DNA from: Arcanobacterium pinnipediorum
GTDB taxonomy: Bacteria; Actinomycetota; Actinomycetes; Actinomycetales; Actinomycetaceae
DNA length: 64,000 nt
Direction: 5' to 3'
Assembly: GCF_023973165.1 (NCBI RefSeq)
Contig: NZ_CP099547.1
Coordinates: forward strand, 1,488,001 to 1,552,000
Below are positions 16,933 to 27,724 of this stretch, piece by piece; within the stretch, counting starts at the first letter, position 1, and each line of letters starts with the position of its first letter. The notes under the pieces are model-generated. The model saw only the letters and a list, made by a program, of their open reading frames with translations. It ran no database searches and was not told where the DNA came from. A program made the position numbers and the translations under genes.

Positions 16933-18215
16933 CGTAAGAATCCTTCATAATGACGTTGTTGGAGCTGGGCATCGATATCTTTGACTGTTTGGAGTCCCAC
17001 ACCAACAAGAATGATAATTGATGTTCCACCAAAGCTGAAGGTTGTCAAACCCATTTGAGTAAAGACGATCTGAGGAATAAGTGCAATGATCGCCAAGTAC
17101 AATGCGCCAACCCAGGTGATGCGGTTAATGACGTAGCGCAGGTAATCTGCAGTTGGTTGACCGGCGCGAATACCTGGTACGAAGCCGCCATAGCGCTTCA
17201 TGTTGTCAGCGACTTCTTCTGGATTGAACGTAATGGAGGTGTAGAAGAAGGCAAAGAAGAGAATGAGGAAGAAATAAACAGCTAAGTACCAGAACGAATG
17301 TGGCGCAAAATAGGTGCGAACCCATCCAGCCCAACCTTCTTGGGAAGTGGAGAACTGCGCGATCATAGTTGGAAGCGACAAAATTGAAGACGCAAAGATC
17401 ACCGGAATAACGTTAGCCATGTTGAGTTTCAACGGAATGTAGGTTGAGGTGCCGCCGTAGGTGCGCCGTCCTACAACACGCTTAGCATATTGAACAGGGA
17501 TGCGACGCTGGGACTGCTCTACGAATACCACCACGACCGTGATTGCCAAGAACATTGCCAAAACGATAAACACACCGAACCAACCGTAGTTTGATTGGCT
17601 AACATTGCCCAGCATAGCTGGGAAGTTTGCTGCGATACCGGTGAAGATCAACAAGGACATACCATTACCAACGCCGCGCTCGGTGATGAGTTCTGCCATC
17701 CACATAATCAAGCCAGTACCGGCAGTCATTGCCAAAATAGCAATGATGTATTTGCCAGCTGACGGGCCAGGGATCGGATCAACGGTACAGTTGGTAAACA
17801 ACGCACCATTAGCTACTGAAACAGTGACCGATGACTGCAAGATCGCCAAGAAGATCGTCAGATAGCGAGTGTACTCGGTGAGCTTGGCCTGCCCAGTCTG
17901 CCCTTCCTTGGAAAGCTCTTCGAAGCGCGGAATAACTACCTTCATCAACTGCACAATAATCGACGCAGTAATGTAAGGCATGATTCCGAGAGCGAAAACA
18001 GCGAGTTTAAGCATCGCTCCGCCAGAGAACATGTTGATGAGAGTAAGAAGTCCATCGCTGCCTGCTTCATCCAAACACTGTGTAACATTCTCATACGAAA
18101 CAAAAGGTGCTGGAATGAACGTACCAAGACGATAAATCACCATAATAAACACAGTGAAAAGGAGCTTAGCTCGCAAATCTGGGGTACGGAAGGCTGATAT
18201 CAGTGCTTGTAGCAA
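16929..18215 (-). CDS. secY: Protein translocase subunit SecY
   Basis: This 428-residue channel protein of the Sec translocon has about ten transmembrane helices spread along its length and the conserved cytoplasmic loops (QSQRRIPVQYAKR near residue 235 and the GIRAGQPTADYLRYVINRITWVGA region). It starts with TTG 18215 behind GGAGGAAC, an unusual start for an essential gene. It is separated from rplO by about 250 bases with a terminator, so secY-adk is its own transcription unit and not the tail of the spc operon. Confidence 0.96.
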   Translation of the reverse strand: MLQALISAFRTPDLRAKLLFTVFIMVIYRLGTFIPAPFVSYENVTQCLDEAGSDGLLTLINMFSGGAMLKLAVFALGIMPYITASIIVQLMKVVIPRFEELSKEGQTGQAKLTEYTRYLTIFLAILQSSVTVSVANGALFTNCTVDPIPGPSAGKYIIAILAMTAGTGLIMWMAELITERGVGNGMSLLIFTGIAANFPAMLGNVSQSNYGWFGVFIVLAMFLAITVVVVFVEQSQRRIPVQYAKRVVGRRTYGGTSTYIPLKLNMANVIPVIFASSILSLPTMIAQFSTSQEGWAGWVRTYFAPHSFWYLAVYFFLILFFAFFYTSITFNPEEVADNMKRYGGFVPGIRAGQPTADYLRYVINRITWVGALYLAIIALIPQIVFTQMGLTTFSFGGTSIIILVGVGLQTVKDIDAQLQQRHYEGFLR

Positions 18216-18409
18216 GGAAGTTCCTCCGGTGTTGGTGCCGACGAATGCCGGGAAAGGGGATGCCGGCGATTGCCAACAAATGATTCAGTAACAGAAAGTC
18301 TGTTTGTGTATCTAACATGAGCTAGAGACACGTTCTCAGATAACTATACCTGTTTTCCTAGCTTATGATATAGCTAAAAATAGGTAATGTTTGAGACATT
18401 TTACATGTA

Positions 18410-18451
18410 AATGACGGGTTCAACCCAAAATTTTGGATTGAACCCGTCATT
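18410..18451 (-). terminator. Terminator of the S10-spc operon after rplO
   Basis: An about 20-bp stem (outer 14 bp 18410-18423/18438-18451 perfect, inner CCAAAATTTTGG palindrome) starts 17 bases after the rplO stop. On the minus strand it is followed by TTACATGTAAAA, a weak T-tract. The remaining 18216-18409 should contain the secY promoter. I see only A/T-rich sequence there. Confidence 0.75.
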
Positions 18452-18467
18452 AGTCGATAAGTTATGC

Positions 18468-18914
18468 TCAGCGTTGCTCTAGTGAGCCACCAGCAGCCTC
18501 GATCTTTTCCTTAGCGGAAGCAGACCAAGCATCAACGATAACGTTGACTTTCGTGGTGATTTCACCAGTACCAAGAATCTTCACGAGCTGCTTGGCGCGA
18601 ACTGCGCCCTTTGCTACGAGATCATCTACGGTAATGGTTCCACCCTCTGGGAAGAGAGCTTCGAGCTTATCCAAGTTAACAACCTGGTATTCGACGCGTG
18701 CTGGGTTCTTAAAACCGCGCAACTTCGGCAAGCGCATATGCATCGGCATCTGCCCGCCTTCGAATCCGGCCTTAACCTGGTAACGAGCCTTAGTACCCTT
18801 GGTACCACGGCCAGCGGTTTTACCCTTTGAACCTTCACCACGACCCACACGAGTGCGTGACTTCTTGGCGCCGGGAGCTGGGCGTAGATCATGGATCTTC
18901 AAAACATCAGCCAT
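18468..18914 (-). CDS. rplO: 50S ribosomal protein L15
   Basis: This 148-residue late-assembly large-subunit protein has the basic glycine-rich N-terminal arm [21 protein letters not shown] and the core [18 protein letters not shown]. Its ATG overlaps the rpmD stop (ATGA). It is last in the long operon that begins at rpsJ, and a strong hairpin follows. Confidence 0.97.
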   Translation of the reverse strand: MADVLKIHDLRPAPGAKKSRTRVGRGEGSKGKTAGRGTKGTKARYQVKAGFEGGQMPMHMRLPKLRGFKNPARVEYQVVNLDKLEALFPEGGTITVDDLVAKGAVRAKQLVKILGTGEITTKVNVIVDAWSASAKEKIEAAGGSLEQR

Positions 18915-19096
18915 CAGGCAACCTCCTCCACAGTAACTAGATGAGCAACCGTGCGGATCATACCACGAACAACTGGGGTATCTTCGCGAACGACTGACTG
19001 GTGGATCTTGTGCAAGCCAAGGGAACGAACCGTATCTTTCTGGTTCTGCTTAGCTCCCACGAGACCTTTCGTCTGGGTGATCTTGAGTTTCATCAT
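18914..19096 (-). CDS. rpmD: 50S ribosomal protein L30
   Basis: This 60-residue protein ([20 protein letters not shown], ending [12 protein letters not shown]) has the LGL and HLV motifs of bacterial L30. The start falls in ATGATGA overlapping the rpsE stop. The first ATG (19096) and the second (19093) are both possible. L30 sits at the base of the large subunit. Both ends overlap neighbours by a few bases, indicating translational coupling rpsE-rpmD-rplO. Confidence 0.95.
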   Translation of the reverse strand: MMKLKITQTKGLVGAKQNQKDTVRSLGLHKIHQSVVREDTPVVRGMIRTVAHLVTVEEVA

Positions 19097-19800
19097 GCAC
19101 CAACTCCTGCGGCAGCAGCTTCATTCTCAGCACGCTGTGCTTCGAGTTCAGCATCTTCGCGTTCCTTAGCTTCATGCTCGGTACGCTTAAGAAGCATGGA
19201 CTTAGGAGCAACATCGTCTAGTGGAAGACCACGGCGAGCCGCTACGGCTTCTGGCTGTTCGAGTTGCTTAAGAGCAGCAATCGTGCCACGAACGATGTTC
19301 AATGCGTTTGACGAGCCCAAGGACTTCGACAAAACATCGTGGATTCCAGCGCACTCCATAATTGCACGAACTGGACCACCAGCAATAACACCAGTACCTG
19401 CTGAAGCTGGGCGAAGCAAAACTTCACCAGCTGCGTCACGGCCCTGGACCAAATGCGGAATGGTAGTACCGATACGAGGAACCTTGAAGAAGTTCTTCTT
19501 AGCTTCCTCGGTACCCTTAGCAATTGCTGCTGGTACTTCCTTTGCCTTGCCGTAGCCAACACCTACGGTGCCGTTGCCATCGCCTACCACAACAAGTGCG
19601 GTAAAGGACATGCGACGACCACCTTTGACGGTTTTAGCAACACGGTTAATCGTCACGACGCGCTCAATGTATGTATTGCGGTCATCGGCGCGACGATCGG
19701 TGCGACGATCGTTTCGACGATCGTCTCGACGGTTGTTACGCTCGGTGCGTGCGCCGTCGTTCTCCGAGCCAGCGGCTCGTCCTCGCTGCTGTGCAGCCAT
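19093..19800 (-). CDS. rpsE: 30S ribosomal protein S5 with repetitive basic/acidic N-terminal extension
   Basis: The 235 residues start at [11 protein letters not shown] (ATG 19800, with GAGAGGAAA upstream). The frame continues 8 codons further but without a ribosome site. Residues about 20-45 are [18 protein letters not shown], encoded by a repeated CGACGATCG-like 12-base unit. From about residue 50 the normal S5 follows ([20 protein letters not shown], then [14 protein letters not shown]). S5 helps decoding accuracy and mRNA unwinding. A C-terminal Glu/Ala-rich tail is also present. Overlaps rpmD by 4 to 7 bases. Confidence 0.96.
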   Translation of the reverse strand: MAAQQRGRAAGSENDGARTERNNRRDDRRNDRRTDRRADDRNTYIERVVTINRVAKTVKGGRRMSFTALVVVGDGNGTVGVGYGKAKEVPAAIAKGTEEAKKNFFKVPRIGTTIPHLVQGRDAAGEVLLRPASAGTGVIAGGPVRAIMECAGIHDVLSKSLGSSNALNIVRGTIAALKQLEQPEAVAARRGLPLDDVAPKSMLLKRTEHEAKEREDAELEAQRAENEAAAAGVGA

Positions 19801-19825
19801 AAGAATTTCCTCTCGTTTCGCCAAT

Positions 19826-20197
19826 TTACAGGGTCAAGCCAGATTCGCGTGCGCCATCGGCAACAGCAGCAACACGACCATGGTACTTATTACCACCGCG
19901 GTCAAAGACGACGGTAGAGATACCAGCTTCGATTGCACGCTTGCCAACGAGTTCGCCAACGACACGAGCTTTAGAGACCTTGGAATCGGATGTGGCGCGC
20001 AAATCAGCTTCGAGTGTAGAAGCAGACACGAGTGTCTTGCCTACGGTGTCGTCGATAATTTGTGCAACCATGTGGCGATTTGACCGGGTAACGACCAAGC
20101 GTGGACGCTCGGCGGTACCGGAAATACGCTTGCGGAGTCGGATATGACGGCGAGTACGTGAAACGAACTTGCCCTTGCCTTTTGGAGTAACAGCCAT
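19826..20197 (-). CDS. rplR: 50S ribosomal protein L18
   Basis: This 123-residue 5S rRNA-binding protein has [20 protein letters not shown] near the N-terminus and [18 protein letters not shown] sequence ([24 protein letters not shown]) at the end. I start at ATG 20197, which overlaps the rplF stop as ATGA. The codon before it is GTG and could add one residue. It sits between rplF and rpsE in the usual spc order. Confidence 0.96.
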   Translation of the reverse strand: MAVTPKGKGKFVSRTRRHIRLRKRISGTAERPRLVVTRSNRHMVAQIIDDTVGKTLVSASTLEADLRATSDSKVSKARVVGELVGKRAIEAGISTVVFDRGGNKYHGRVAAVADGARESGLTL

Positions 20198-20733
20198 CAC
20201 TTACCAGCCTTTCCGGCCTTGCGGCGAACATGCTCGCCAGCGTAGCGGATGCCCTTGCCCTTGTATGGCTCAGGCTTACGGAGCTTGCGGATGCGAGCTG
20301 CCGTTTCACCGACCAGTTGCTTATTAATGCCACTAATCGAGAATTTCGTTGGGGTTTCAACAGTGAAGGTGATACCTTCAGGAGCTTCAACGAAAATCGT
20401 GTGTGAATAACCAAGGGAGAATTCGAGATCGGAGCCCTTAGCGACCACACGGTAACCAGTACCAACGATCTCAAGTGCCTTAGTAAATCCGTCAGTCACA
20501 CCAATGATGTTATTCGCAATCAGTGTACGGGTTAGACCGTGGAGTGAACGCGATACGCGAGCATCGTCTGGGCGGCTTACGGTGATCACACCGTCAGCCA
20601 GGTCCACAGTAATCGGAGCCGGAATAGTGTGTGAGAGTTCGCCCTTAGGGCCCTTGACGGAAATCAGATCGCCGTCAAGCTTTACTTCAACACCTGCAGG
20701 GACGGTAATAGGGAGCTTACCAATACGAGACAT
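20197..20733 (-). CDS. rplF: 50S ribosomal protein L6
   Basis: This 178-residue two-domain protein near the sarcin-ricin loop begins [20 protein letters not shown] and ends with the conserved [32 protein letters not shown] tail ([11 protein letters not shown]). Both L6 repeats are complete. It lies 15 bases after rpsH and overlaps the rplR start. Confidence 0.97.
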   Translation of the reverse strand: MSRIGKLPITVPAGVEVKLDGDLISVKGPKGELSHTIPAPITVDLADGVITVSRPDDARVSRSLHGLTRTLIANNIIGVTDGFTKALEIVGTGYRVVAKGSDLEFSLGYSHTIFVEAPEGITFTVETPTKFSISGINKQLVGETAARIRKLRKPEPYKGKGIRYAGEHVRRKAGKAGK

Positions 20734-20748
20734 TGTTTCACTCCTTCC

Positions 20749-21147
20749 TTACCAGATGTAGGCGAGGACTTCCCCACCTACGCCCTTATCCTTAGCCTCA
20801 CGGTCAGTCAGGAGACCAGAAGACGTTGACAAAATTGCCACGCCCAAGCCACCAAGAACCTGAGGAAGATTGGTCGACTTCGCGTAAACGCGAAGACCCG
20901 GCTTTGAAATACGGCGCAAACCAGCGAGCGAACGCTCCCGGTTAGGACCGAACTTCAAGTTAAGTGTGAGCGTCTTACCCACCTTGGCATCTTCGACGGT
21001 GAAGTCGGCGATGTAACCCTCACGCTGAAGGATGTTGGCGATGTTCGCCTTCATCTTCGAGTACGGCATTGAAACCGACTCGTGGAACGCCGAATTGGCG
21101 TTACGCAGACGCGTGAGCATATCTGCAATTGGGTCTGTCATAGACAT
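20749..21147 (-). CDS. rpsH: 30S ribosomal protein S8
   Basis: This 132-residue primary 16S-binding protein contains [21 protein letters not shown] and the C-terminal [26 protein letters not shown]. The first ATG (21147) is better spaced from AAAGGGC than the ATG two codons later that gives the canonical MTDPIAD start. Either is possible. It is the central binding protein of the 16S central domain and a repressor of the spc operon in E. coli. No clear S8 operator is seen here. Confidence 0.97.
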   Translation of the reverse strand: MSMTDPIADMLTRLRNANSAFHESVSMPYSKMKANIANILQREGYIADFTVEDAKVGKTLTLNLKFGPNRERSLAGLRRISKPGLRVYAKSTNLPQVLGGLGVAILSTSSGLLTDREAKDKGVGGEVLAYIW

Positions 21148-21202
21148 CGGGCTTTAGCCCTTTCTCGTCGCGGTTTCCTATTCAGACCTGCGACGTAGAT
21201 TC

Positions 21203-21388
21203 TTACCAGCTGGACTTCTTGACACCGGGGAGTTCACCACGGTGGGCCATCTCGCGAACGCAGATACGGCACAGGCCGAACTTGCGATAAACCGAGTGTG
21301 GGCGGCCGCAACGCTGACAACGAGTGTAAGCGCGTACAGCGAACTTAGGCTTGCGTGCAGCCTTTACCTTGAGTGAGGTCTTTGCCAT
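21203..21388 (-). CDS. rpsZ: 30S ribosomal protein S14 type Z (zinc-binding)
   Basis: This 61-residue short S14 carries two CxxC pairs ([10 protein letters not shown] and LCRICVRE), the zinc-dependent form. The end [11 protein letters not shown] is typical. It lies between rplE and rpsH. Actinobacteria often carry a second zinc-free copy elsewhere, induced by zinc starvation. None is in this window. Confidence 0.96.
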   Translation of the reverse strand: MAKTSLKVKAARKPKFAVRAYTRCQRCGRPHSVYRKFGLCRICVREMAHRGELPGVKKSSW

Positions 21389-21393
21389 GAGAG

Positions 21394-21951
21394 TCAGTCC
21401 TCCTTGAACGGGAATCCAAGGTAACGCAACAGTGCACGTCCCTCGTCGTCGGTATTAGCTGTGGTGACAACCGTGATGTCCATACCGCGAACGCGATCAA
21501 TCTTATCTTGATCAATTTCGTGGAACACAGACTGTTCGGTCAAGCCGAAGGTGTAGTTGCCGTGGCCGTCGAACTGCTTAGCCGATAAACCGCGGAAATC
21601 GCGGATACGCGGCAAAGCGGTTGCGAGTAGGCGATCCAGGAACTCCCACATACGATCGCCACGCAAAGTTACGTTGCAACCAATTGCTTGGCCTTCACGT
21701 AGCTTAAACTGTGCAATCGACTTGCGAGCCCGGTTAATTTGTGGTTTCTGGCCGGTGATAGCGGTGATGTCGGCAATAGCGCCTTCCAAAACCTTCGAAT
21801 CACGAGCAGCATCGCCAACACCCATATTCACAACGATCTTAGTCAAACCAGGGATTTGATTAACGTTGGCATAGGTGAATTCTTCGTTCATCTTGGAACG
21901 AATTTCATCAGCGTACTTAGTCTTCAAACGTGGAGTAATTTTCTCGCTCAC
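21394..21951 (-). CDS. rplE: 50S ribosomal protein L5
   Basis: This 185-residue 5S rRNA-binding protein forms the bridge to S13. Motifs [21 protein letters not shown] and [21 protein letters not shown] are standard. The start is GTG 21951 within GTGA, overlapping the rplX stop, so translation is coupled. rpsZ follows after 5 bases. Confidence 0.97.
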   Translation of the reverse strand: MSEKITPRLKTKYADEIRSKMNEEFTYANVNQIPGLTKIVVNMGVGDAARDSKVLEGAIADITAITGQKPQINRARKSIAQFKLREGQAIGCNVTLRGDRMWEFLDRLLATALPRIRDFRGLSAKQFDGHGNYTFGLTEQSVFHEIDQDKIDRVRGMDITVVTTANTDDEGRALLRYLGFPFKED

Positions 21952-22292
21952 AGTTCGATTTCCTTTCCACCACGACGACCGATGCGTTCGCGCATGATCT
22001 TCTTACGTCCGTTGCGCTCAACTTCAACTTCACGGAAACCAACGCGAATTGGCTTCTTATCCGGGCCAACGAGGGCCACGTTTGAAATATGAATTGGTGC
22101 TTCAACGGTCTCAATACCGCCAGTAGCAACCCCACGATCAGAACGTCCAACCTTGGTGTGCTTCTTGACTCGAGCAACGCCTTCAACGATGACGCGGTCT
22201 TCTGCAGGGAAAACAGTCAAAACTGTTCCCTGCAAGCCCTTGTCACGTCCAGCGATTACCTGAACTAGGTCACCCTTCTTGATCTTCGCCAT
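21948..22292 (-). CDS. rplX: 50S ribosomal protein L24
   Basis: This 114-residue assembly initiator protein has a KOW motif at the start ([20 protein letters not shown]) and the conserved [28 protein letters not shown]. It follows rplN after 3 bases and overlaps rplE. Confidence 0.97.
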   Translation of the reverse strand: MAKIKKGDLVQVIAGRDKGLQGTVLTVFPAEDRVIVEGVARVKKHTKVGRSDRGVATGGIETVEAPIHISNVALVGPDKKPIRVGFREVEVERNGRKKIMRERIGRRGGKEIEL

Positions 22293-22295
22293 TAC

Positions 22296-22664
22296 TCAGA
22301 TCACCTCCGGTGCCAATGAAACGATACGCATAAACTTCTTATCACGAAGTTCACGAGCAACGGGGCCGAAGATACGGGTACCACGTGGCTCATTCTCGTT
22401 CTTCAGGATGACAGCTGCATTTTCGTCGAAACGAATGTATGAGCCGTCAGCGCGACGAGTGCTCTTCTTTGTACGGACGACAACCGCCTTAACGACGTCG
22501 CCCTTCTTAACATTACCGCCAGGAATAGCATCCTTGACGGTGGCGACAATCGTGTCGCCAATTCCGGCGTAGCGCTTGCCAGAACCGCCAAGCACGCGGA
22601 TGCACAAGATTTCCTTTGCACCGGTGTTGTCGGCGATCTTAAGCCGCGACTCCTGCTGGATCAT
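22296..22664 (-). CDS. rplN: 50S ribosomal protein L14
   Basis: This 122-residue protein at the subunit interface begins [20 protein letters not shown] and contains [20 protein letters not shown], all family hallmarks, at exactly the normal length. It follows rpsQ after about 90 bases, an unusually wide gap inside this otherwise compact operon. The gap contains a small GC hairpin (CCCGGG.. around 22731-22750) and nothing else obvious. Confidence 0.97.
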   Translation of the reverse strand: MIQQESRLKIADNTGAKEILCIRVLGGSGKRYAGIGDTIVATVKDAIPGGNVKKGDVVKAVVVRTKKSTRRADGSYIRFDENAAVILKNENEPRGTRIFGPVARELRDKKFMRIVSLAPEVI

Positions 22665-22755
22665 TTACATTTCTCCTGTCGTCGTGCCGGTTCTCGTTTT
22701 ACGAGCCTTGCCGAACGGATGGTTTGCTTTCCCGGGCGTTGCCGCCCGGGATAGA

Positions 22756-23040
22756 TCACTTTGCCTTTTCGATAATCTCGACCACGCGGAAATGCTTGGT
22801 CGCAGATAACGGTCGGGTTTCCATGATACGTACGAGATCGCCAACCTGGACCTCGTTAGATTCATCATGGGCCTTGACGCGCTTGGTACGAGTCATAACC
22901 TTACCATAAAGCGGATGCTTACGGCGGTCTTCGACTTCGACCACAACGGTCTTGTCCATCTTGTCAGATACTACATAACCACGGCGAACTTTGCGATTGT
23001 TTCGCTCTGTGGTTTCAGTCAACTTTTCCTGCTCGCTCAT
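22756..23040 (-). CDS. rpsQ: 30S ribosomal protein S17
   Basis: This 94-residue primary 16S-binding protein has an OB fold, with [38 protein letters not shown] and the end [12 protein letters not shown] 23040 (MSEQEKL) has GAGG seven bases upstream. A frame four codons longer has no ribosome site and would overlap rpmC. The first 20 residues are a charged extension. Confidence 0.96.
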   Translation of the reverse strand: MSEQEKLTETTERNNRKVRRGYVVSDKMDKTVVVEVEDRRKHPLYGKVMTRTKRVKAHDESNEVQVGDLVRIMETRPLSATKHFRVVEIIEKAK

Positions 23041-23048
23041 GTGTGACC

Positions 23049-23282
23049 TCACTTCTTAGCCGTTGGAGCGGTTCGAATACCGAGCTCACGCTCGCGGGCA
23101 ATTGTGTAAATGCGGGCAATATTGCGGCGCACTTCCTTTAGACGACCGGAATCTTCCAGACGATGGGTCACGGCTGAAAAGCGAAGGTTGAAAAGTTCTG
23201 CCTTCGATTCCTTCAGACGCTCGGCAAGCTCAAGATCTGTGAGCTTGTCAAGTTCTTCAGTGGTGATGCCTTTAGCCATCAT
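23049..23282 (-). CDS. rpmC: 50S ribosomal protein L29
   Basis: This 77-residue helical hairpin protein sits by the tunnel exit and contacts SRP and trigger factor. The core is [20 protein letters not shown] and [17 protein letters not shown]. The start is in ATGATGA overlapping the rplP stop. The first ATG is best spaced from GAGG, and the second would remove one Met. rpsQ follows after 8 bases. Confidence 0.96.
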   Translation of the reverse strand: MMAKGITTEELDKLTDLELAERLKESKAELFNLRFSAVTHRLEDSGRLKEVRRNIARIYTIARERELGIRTAPTAKK

Positions 23283-23695
23283 TCACCATCCTCACGGGTA
23301 ACAAAACGGGTCTTCATTGGGAGCTTGTGCATAGCACGCAACATAGCCTCACGCGCTAGCTGCTCTGGCACACCAGCGAGTTCGAACATGATACGGCCAG
23401 GCTTAACGTTAGCAACCCAGGTTTCAACTGGGCCCTTACCAGAACCCATACGAAGACCAAGAGCCTTCTTTGTCAATGGGCGGTCTGGGAAGATGTTGAT
23501 CCACACCTTACCACCACGCTTGACGTGACGGGTCATAGCAATACGTGCTGCTTCAATCTGACGGTTGGTAATATAAGCCGGCTCCAGAGCCTGGATACCG
23601 TATTCACCGAATGCAATCTGGTTTCCGCCCTTAGACATGCCCGAACGATGCGGACGATGCTGCTTGCGGTACTTTGTGCGGCGGGGAATGAGCAT
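23279..23695 (-). CDS. rplP: 50S ribosomal protein L16
   Basis: This 138-residue protein helps position the A-site t[45 protein letters not shown] and [11 protein letters not shown] are all present. Length is standard. It follows rpsC after 5 bases and overlaps rpmC. Confidence 0.97.
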   Translation of the reverse strand: MLIPRRTKYRKQHRPHRSGMSKGGNQIAFGEYGIQALEPAYITNRQIEAARIAMTRHVKRGGKVWINIFPDRPLTKKALGLRMGSGKGPVETWVANVKPGRIMFELAGVPEQLAREAMLRAMHKLPMKTRFVTREDGE

Positions 23696-23700
23696 GAAAC

Positions 23701-24525
23701 TCAGGCCTCCGTTTCCTGGGTAGGTGCCGGCTCAGTTGCCGGTGCTTCGGTTGGAGCAGACTTCTGCTCTACCGACTGGTTTGAACGAGATCCACGGTTT
23801 GGACGATCACCACGACGACCACGTCGTTCACCACCGCGTCCACCACGACCACGTGGGGCCTCGGTCAAAGAACGGTAGTATTCGGCGTCTGTAACGTCAC
23901 CGCGGTAAATCCAGACCTTCACACCAATACGGCCGAAGGTGGTACGTGCTTCGTAGAAGCCGTAGTCGATATTAGCGCGCAATGTGTGGAGCGGAACTCG
24001 ACCTTCACGGTAGAACTCAGCGCGTGACATTTCAGCGCCGCCAAGACGACCCGAGCACTGGACACGGATACCCTTAGCACCAGCGCGCTGTGCGGACTGG
24101 ATGCCCTTGCGCATTGCGCGGCGGAAGGAAACACGTGCAGCGAGCTGCTCGGCAATGCCTTGTGCAACAAGCTGTGCGTCAGCTTCTGGATTCTTAACCT
24201 CGAGAATGTTGAGCTGTACGGACTTGCCGGTCAACTTCTCGAGATCTTGGCGAAGACGATCTGCTTCGGCTCCGCGACGACCAATCACAATACCTGGACG
24301 GGCAGTGTGAATGTCGACGACGACGCGTTCAGTGCGACGCTCGATATTAACGCGCGAAATACCAGCACGTTCGAGATCACGCTCAACCTTGCGGCGAATC
24401 TTGATGTCTTCTTCGATGTAATCGCGGTAACGCTGACCTTCCTTAGAAGAATCTGCGAACCACTTGGACCGATGATCGGTGGTGATACCGAGACGGAAAC
24501 CGGTCGGGTTTACTTTCTGTCCCAC
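23701..24525 (-). CDS. rpsC: 30S ribosomal protein S3 with long C-terminal extension
   Basis: The first about 215 residues are a complete S3 of the mRNA entry tunnel: [21 protein letters not shown], a KH domain with [14 protein letters not shown], and [14 protein letters not shown]. After that a 55-residue tail follows. It begins Arg/Gly-rich ([20 protein letters not shown]) and ends acidic with Pro, Thr and Ala. The start is GTG 24525 immediately after the rplV stop. Tails of this sort are common in actinobacterial S3, but their role is not established. Confidence 0.97.
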   Translation of the reverse strand: MGQKVNPTGFRLGITTDHRSKWFADSSKEGQRYRDYIEEDIKIRRKVERDLERAGISRVNIERRTERVVVDIHTARPGIVIGRRGAEADRLRQDLEKLTGKSVQLNILEVKNPEADAQLVAQGIAEQLAARVSFRRAMRKGIQSAQRAGAKGIRVQCSGRLGGAEMSRAEFYREGRVPLHTLRANIDYGFYEARTTFGRIGVKVWIYRGDVTDAEYYRSLTEAPRGRGGRGGERRGRRGDRPNRGSRSNQSVEQKSAPTEAPATEPAPTQETEA

Positions 24526-24527
24526 AA

Positions 24528-24887
24528 TCAGGCTCCCTTCTTCTCGTCACCGACGATAACGGTGATGTGGCTTGTACGCTTTAAAATGCGATTCGCACGG
24601 CCCTGAGCGCGTGGTTGAATACGCTTCATCGTTGGGCCTTCGTCGACGTATGTTGCGCGAACAACAAAGTCAGCTTCATCGAATCGTTCGTTCGCCTGCT
24701 CAGCTGCGTAGCGAGCATTGGCCATTGCCGATTCAAGAATCTTCTTGATATCAGTTGCAATAGCTTGTGGAGCGAATGTCAATAGGTCAACCGCTGCTGG
24801 TACACGCATACCACGGATCTCATTGATCACGCGACGTGCCTTTTGCGGCGTTACACGTACGTAACGTGCTTGTGCCTTAGCTTCCAT
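24528..24887 (-). CDS. rplV: 50S ribosomal protein L22
   Basis: This 119-residue protein lines the exit tunnel. It has [20 protein letters not shown] at the start, and the tunnel hairpin contains the conserved [16 protein letters not shown]. No insertion or deletion associated with macrolide resistance is obvious in the hairpin. It follows rpsS after about 26 bases and abuts rpsC. Confidence 0.97.
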   Translation of the reverse strand: MEAKAQARYVRVTPQKARRVINEIRGMRVPAAVDLLTFAPQAIATDIKKILESAMANARYAAEQANERFDEADFVVRATYVDEGPTMKRIQPRAQGRANRILKRTSHITVIVGDEKKGA

Positions 24888-24913
24888 AATCCTGCCTAAC
24901 TCTCTGCGCTGCC

Positions 24914-25195
24914 TTAGCGGCGGCGGCCCTTGCGATCGTCCTTCTCGTGACTACGGAAAGTACGAGTTGGAGCGAATTCGCCGAGCTTGTGGCCGACCAT
25001 GGATTCGGTGACGAACACCGGAACATGCTTGCGGCCGTCGTGGACTGCAAAGGTGTGACCTAGGAAGTCGGGGGTAATAACCGACCGACGCGACCAGGTC
25101 TTGATAACGTTCTTGGTACCCTTTTCGTTTTGTTCATCAACCTTTTTCATAAGGTGATCGTCGACGAACGGGCCCTTCTTTAAACTACGCGGCAT
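24914..25195 (-). CDS. rpsS: 30S ribosomal protein S19
   Basis: This 93-residue head protein reads [20 protein letters not shown], with [30 protein letters not shown] and [11 protein letters not shown]. It is standard in every block and follows rplB after 17 bases. Confidence 0.97.
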   Translation of the reverse strand: MPRSLKKGPFVDDHLMKKVDEQNEKGTKNVIKTWSRRSVITPDFLGHTFAVHDGRKHVPVFVTESMVGHKLGEFAPTRTFRSHEKDDRKGRRR

Positions 25196-25212
25196 TGCTC
25201 AAATCCTCCTGA

Positions 25213-26049
25213 TCAGCGCTTCTTGCCAGTCTTGCGACGGCGCACAATGAGCTTGTCGCTGGGCTTGTTGGGGTGGCGGGTGCGGCCTTCCTTCTTACCC
25301 CATGGTGAAACTGGGTGACGACCACCTGAGGTCTTGCCTTCACCACCACCATGTGGGTGATCAACCGGGTTCATAACAACACCGCGAACAGTTGGGCGAA
25401 CGCCCTTCCACCGCATACGGCCTGCTTTACCCCAGTTAATGTTGGACTGCTCAGCATTGCCAACTTCGCCAACAGTTGCACGGCAGCGCGCGTCGACATT
25501 ACGAATTTCGCCAGAAGGCATGCGTAGCTGGGCGTACTTACCTTCCTTAGCAACAAGTTGAACAGAGACGCCAGCAGAACGGGCGATCTTTGCTCCACCA
25601 CCTGGACGTAGCTCCACGGCGTGGATAACTGTACCAACTGGGATGTTGCGGAGTGGAAGGTTATTACCTGGCTTGATGTCGGCGGACGGACCGTTTTCGA
25701 CCATCATGCCTTGCTTCAAGTTGAGCGGAGCCAAGATGTAGCGCTTTTCGCCGTCCACATAGTGGAGCAGTGCGATACGTGCGGTACGGTTTGGATCGTA
25801 CTCAATATGAGCAACGCGTGCCGGGATACCATCCTTATCGTGACGACGGAAGTCAATCACGCGGTACTGGCGCTTATGTCCACCACCCTTGTGACGGGTG
25901 GTGATGCGACCGCTATTGTTACGGCCGCCAGTCTTAGAGAGCGGGCGCAGGAGCGACTTCTCCGGCGTAGATCGGGTGATCTCAGCGAAGTCGGCGACGC
26001 TCGCACCGCGACGACCTGGTGTCGTCGGCTTGTACTTACGAATTCCCAT
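25213..26049 (-). CDS. rplB: 50S ribosomal protein L2
   Basis: This 278-residue protein is essential for peptidyl transfer and subunit joining. The N-terminal [20 protein letters not shown], the central RNA-binding core and the C-terminal [25 protein letters not shown] are present. That C-terminal segment includes the conserved histidine (HPHGGGEG) near the peptidyl-transferase centre. Length and order (rplW before, rpsS after) are standard. Confidence 0.98.
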   Translation of the reverse strand: MGIRKYKPTTPGRRGASVADFAEITRSTPEKSLLRPLSKTGGRNNSGRITTRHKGGGHKRQYRVIDFRRHDKDGIPARVAHIEYDPNRTARIALLHYVDGEKRYILAPLNLKQGMMVENGPSADIKPGNNLPLRNIPVGTVIHAVELRPGGGAKIARSAGVSVQLVAKEGKYAQLRMPSGEIRNVDARCRATVGEVGNAEQSNINWGKAGRMRWKGVRPTVRGVVMNPVDHPHGGGEGKTSGGRHPVSPWGKKEGRTRHPNKPSDKLIVRRRKTGKKR

Positions 26050-26078
26050 GAGTAATTATCCTCAATATCCTGCCGGCG

Positions 26079-26393
26079 TTAGCCGACGATCTCGCCGTAG
26101 ATGTCGATCGTGCCCTCGCGGAGAGTGACAATTGCGCGCTTGGTAGCCTTGCGGCGACCAATCCCATTACGGGTGCGACGAGTCTTGCCTGCACGATTCT
26201 GAGTGTTGACGGAATCAACCTTGACACCGAAAATCTTTTCAATAGCGATCTTGATTTCCGTTTTATTTGCGGATGGGTGCACCAAGAAGGTGTACTTGCC
26301 CTCGTCTTCGCCACGAGCAGACTTTTCAGTTGCTACTGGGGCGAGAATGACGTCGCGTGGATCCTTGTTGTAAAACGCTGCGTACGAAGTCAC
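26079..26393 (-). CDS. rplW: 50S ribosomal protein L23
   Basis: This 104-residue protein by the tunnel exit docks trigger factor and SRP. The motif [46 protein letters not shown] contains the usual docking region. GTG 26393 overlaps the rplD stop (GTGA). rplB follows after 29 bases. Confidence 0.96.
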   Translation of the reverse strand: MTSYAAFYNKDPRDVILAPVATEKSARGEDEGKYTFLVHPSANKTEIKIAIEKIFGVKVDSVNTQNRAGKTRRTRNGIGRRKATKRAIVTLREGTIDIYGEIVG

Positions 26394-27037
26394 TTCGTCT
26401 CCTCCTTGCTGTGTGCACCATTGAAGGTGTCAAGAGCTGCCTGGGTGAAGATGACATCGTCTGAAACAAGCACATCATAAGCGTTGAGCTGATCAACGTA
26501 GATGGTGTGAGCTTCAGGCAAGTTGCGAAGCGAAAGAACTCCAGCTTCGTCGTTACGCTCAAGCACAACGAGAACACTGCGCTCGTTAGCAACCTTGTTC
26601 AACAAGTTAAGCGCGGCTTTCGTGGATGGAGTTGCAGAATCAACGATGCCGGTAACGACGTGGACACGCTCGTTACGAGCACGGTCAGACAATGCCTGAC
26701 GCAATGCTGCAGCAATCATCTTCTTCGGGGTGCGCTGCGAGTAATCGCGTGGGCGCGGGCCATGGACGACGCCACCACCAGTAAAGTGAGGAGCGCGGAT
26801 CGAACCCTGACGAGCACGACCGGTACCCTTCTGCTTAAATGGCTTAACGCCACCGCCGCGGACTTCACCACGGGTTTTGGTCTTGTGGGTACCTTGGCGA
26901 GCAGCCGCGAGCTGGGCTACAACAACCTGGTGAATCAACGGGATGTTGATCTCGAGATCGAAGGATTCAGCAGGCAGAGTCGCCGAACCGGCTTTTGCGC
27001 CTGTGGTGTCGAGGATGTCAACCTTGAGGTCTGCCAT
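26390..27037 (-). CDS. rplD: 50S ribosomal protein L4
   Basis: This 215-residue protein's extended loop ([21 protein letters not shown]) reaches into the exit tunnel beside L22. The loop matches the wild-type pattern, with no deletion of the kind that confers macrolide resistance. In E. coli L4 represses the S10 operon. Here the long leader upstream of rpsJ could serve a similar purpose. It starts 5 bases after rplC. Confidence 0.97.
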   Translation of the reverse strand: MADLKVDILDTTGAKAGSATLPAESFDLEINIPLIHQVVVAQLAAARQGTHKTKTRGEVRGGGVKPFKQKGTGRARQGSIRAPHFTGGGVVHGPRPRDYSQRTPKKMIAAALRQALSDRARNERVHVVTGIVDSATPSTKAALNLLNKVANERSVLVVLERNDEAGVLSLRNLPEAHTIYVDQLNAYDVLVSDDVIFTQAALDTFNGAHSKEETK

Positions 27038-27042
27038 ATAGA

Positions 27043-27711
27043 TCAGGCTCCCTTCACGGCAGTACGGATCACGACGACGCCACCCTTGTTACCTGGGATA
27101 GCGCCAGACACGAGAATCAAATCGTTCTCGGCGTCAATGGCGTGAATGGTCAAGTTTTGCACGGTTACGCGAGCATTGCCCATGCGGCCAGCCATACGCA
27201 TACCGCGGAATACGCGAGATGGTGTAGCACATGCGCCGATGGAACCAGGCTTGCGGTGGTTACGGTGTGCACCGTGGGAAGCAGAAACACCGGCGAAGCC
27301 ATGACGCTTCATAACACCAGCGAAACCTTTACCCTTTGACTTACCGATAACGTCAATTGTTTGGCCGGCTTCGAATGTATCAACACCGAGTTCCTGGCCT
27401 AGCGTATATTCGGCTGCGTCAAATGTGCGGACTTCAGCTACGTGACGACGTGGCTCAACGCCTGCCTTCTCAAAGTGTCCCTTGAGTGGCTTGGTCACGT
27501 TCTTGGCCTTCAACTCGCCAGAAGCAATCTGGACAGCGGAATAGCCATCGGTCTCAGGTGTACGAACCTGAGTTACAACGTTCTTACCAACACGAACAAC
27601 AGTCACTGGAACGAGATTAGCGTTCTCATCCCAGACCTGGGTCATGCCGAGCTTGATGCCAAGCAGGGCCTTTACTGGCGCTGCTTTAGCAGTAGTGATG
27701 TTCTTGGTCAT
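27043..27711 (-). CDS. rplC: 50S ribosomal protein L3
   Basis: This is a 222-residue core large-subunit assembly protein. I start at ATG 27711 ([20 protein letters not shown]), with GAGG upstream. The open frame is 24 codons longer, but that would overlap rpsJ and is not conserved. Motifs [21 protein letters not shown] and [20 protein letters not shown] are standard, including the Gln/Gly methylation-type region near the peptidyl-transferase centre. Confidence 0.97.
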   Translation of the reverse strand: MTKNITTAKAAPVKALLGIKLGMTQVWDENANLVPVTVVRVGKNVVTQVRTPETDGYSAVQIASGELKAKNVTKPLKGHFEKAGVEPRRHVAEVRTFDAAEYTLGQELGVDTFEAGQTIDVIGKSKGKGFAGVMKRHGFAGVSASHGAHRNHRKPGSIGACATPSRVFRGMRMAGRMGNARVTVQNLTIHAIDAENDLILVSGAIPGNKGGVVVIRTAVKGA

Positions 27712-27724
27712 TTTATGCGTTACC

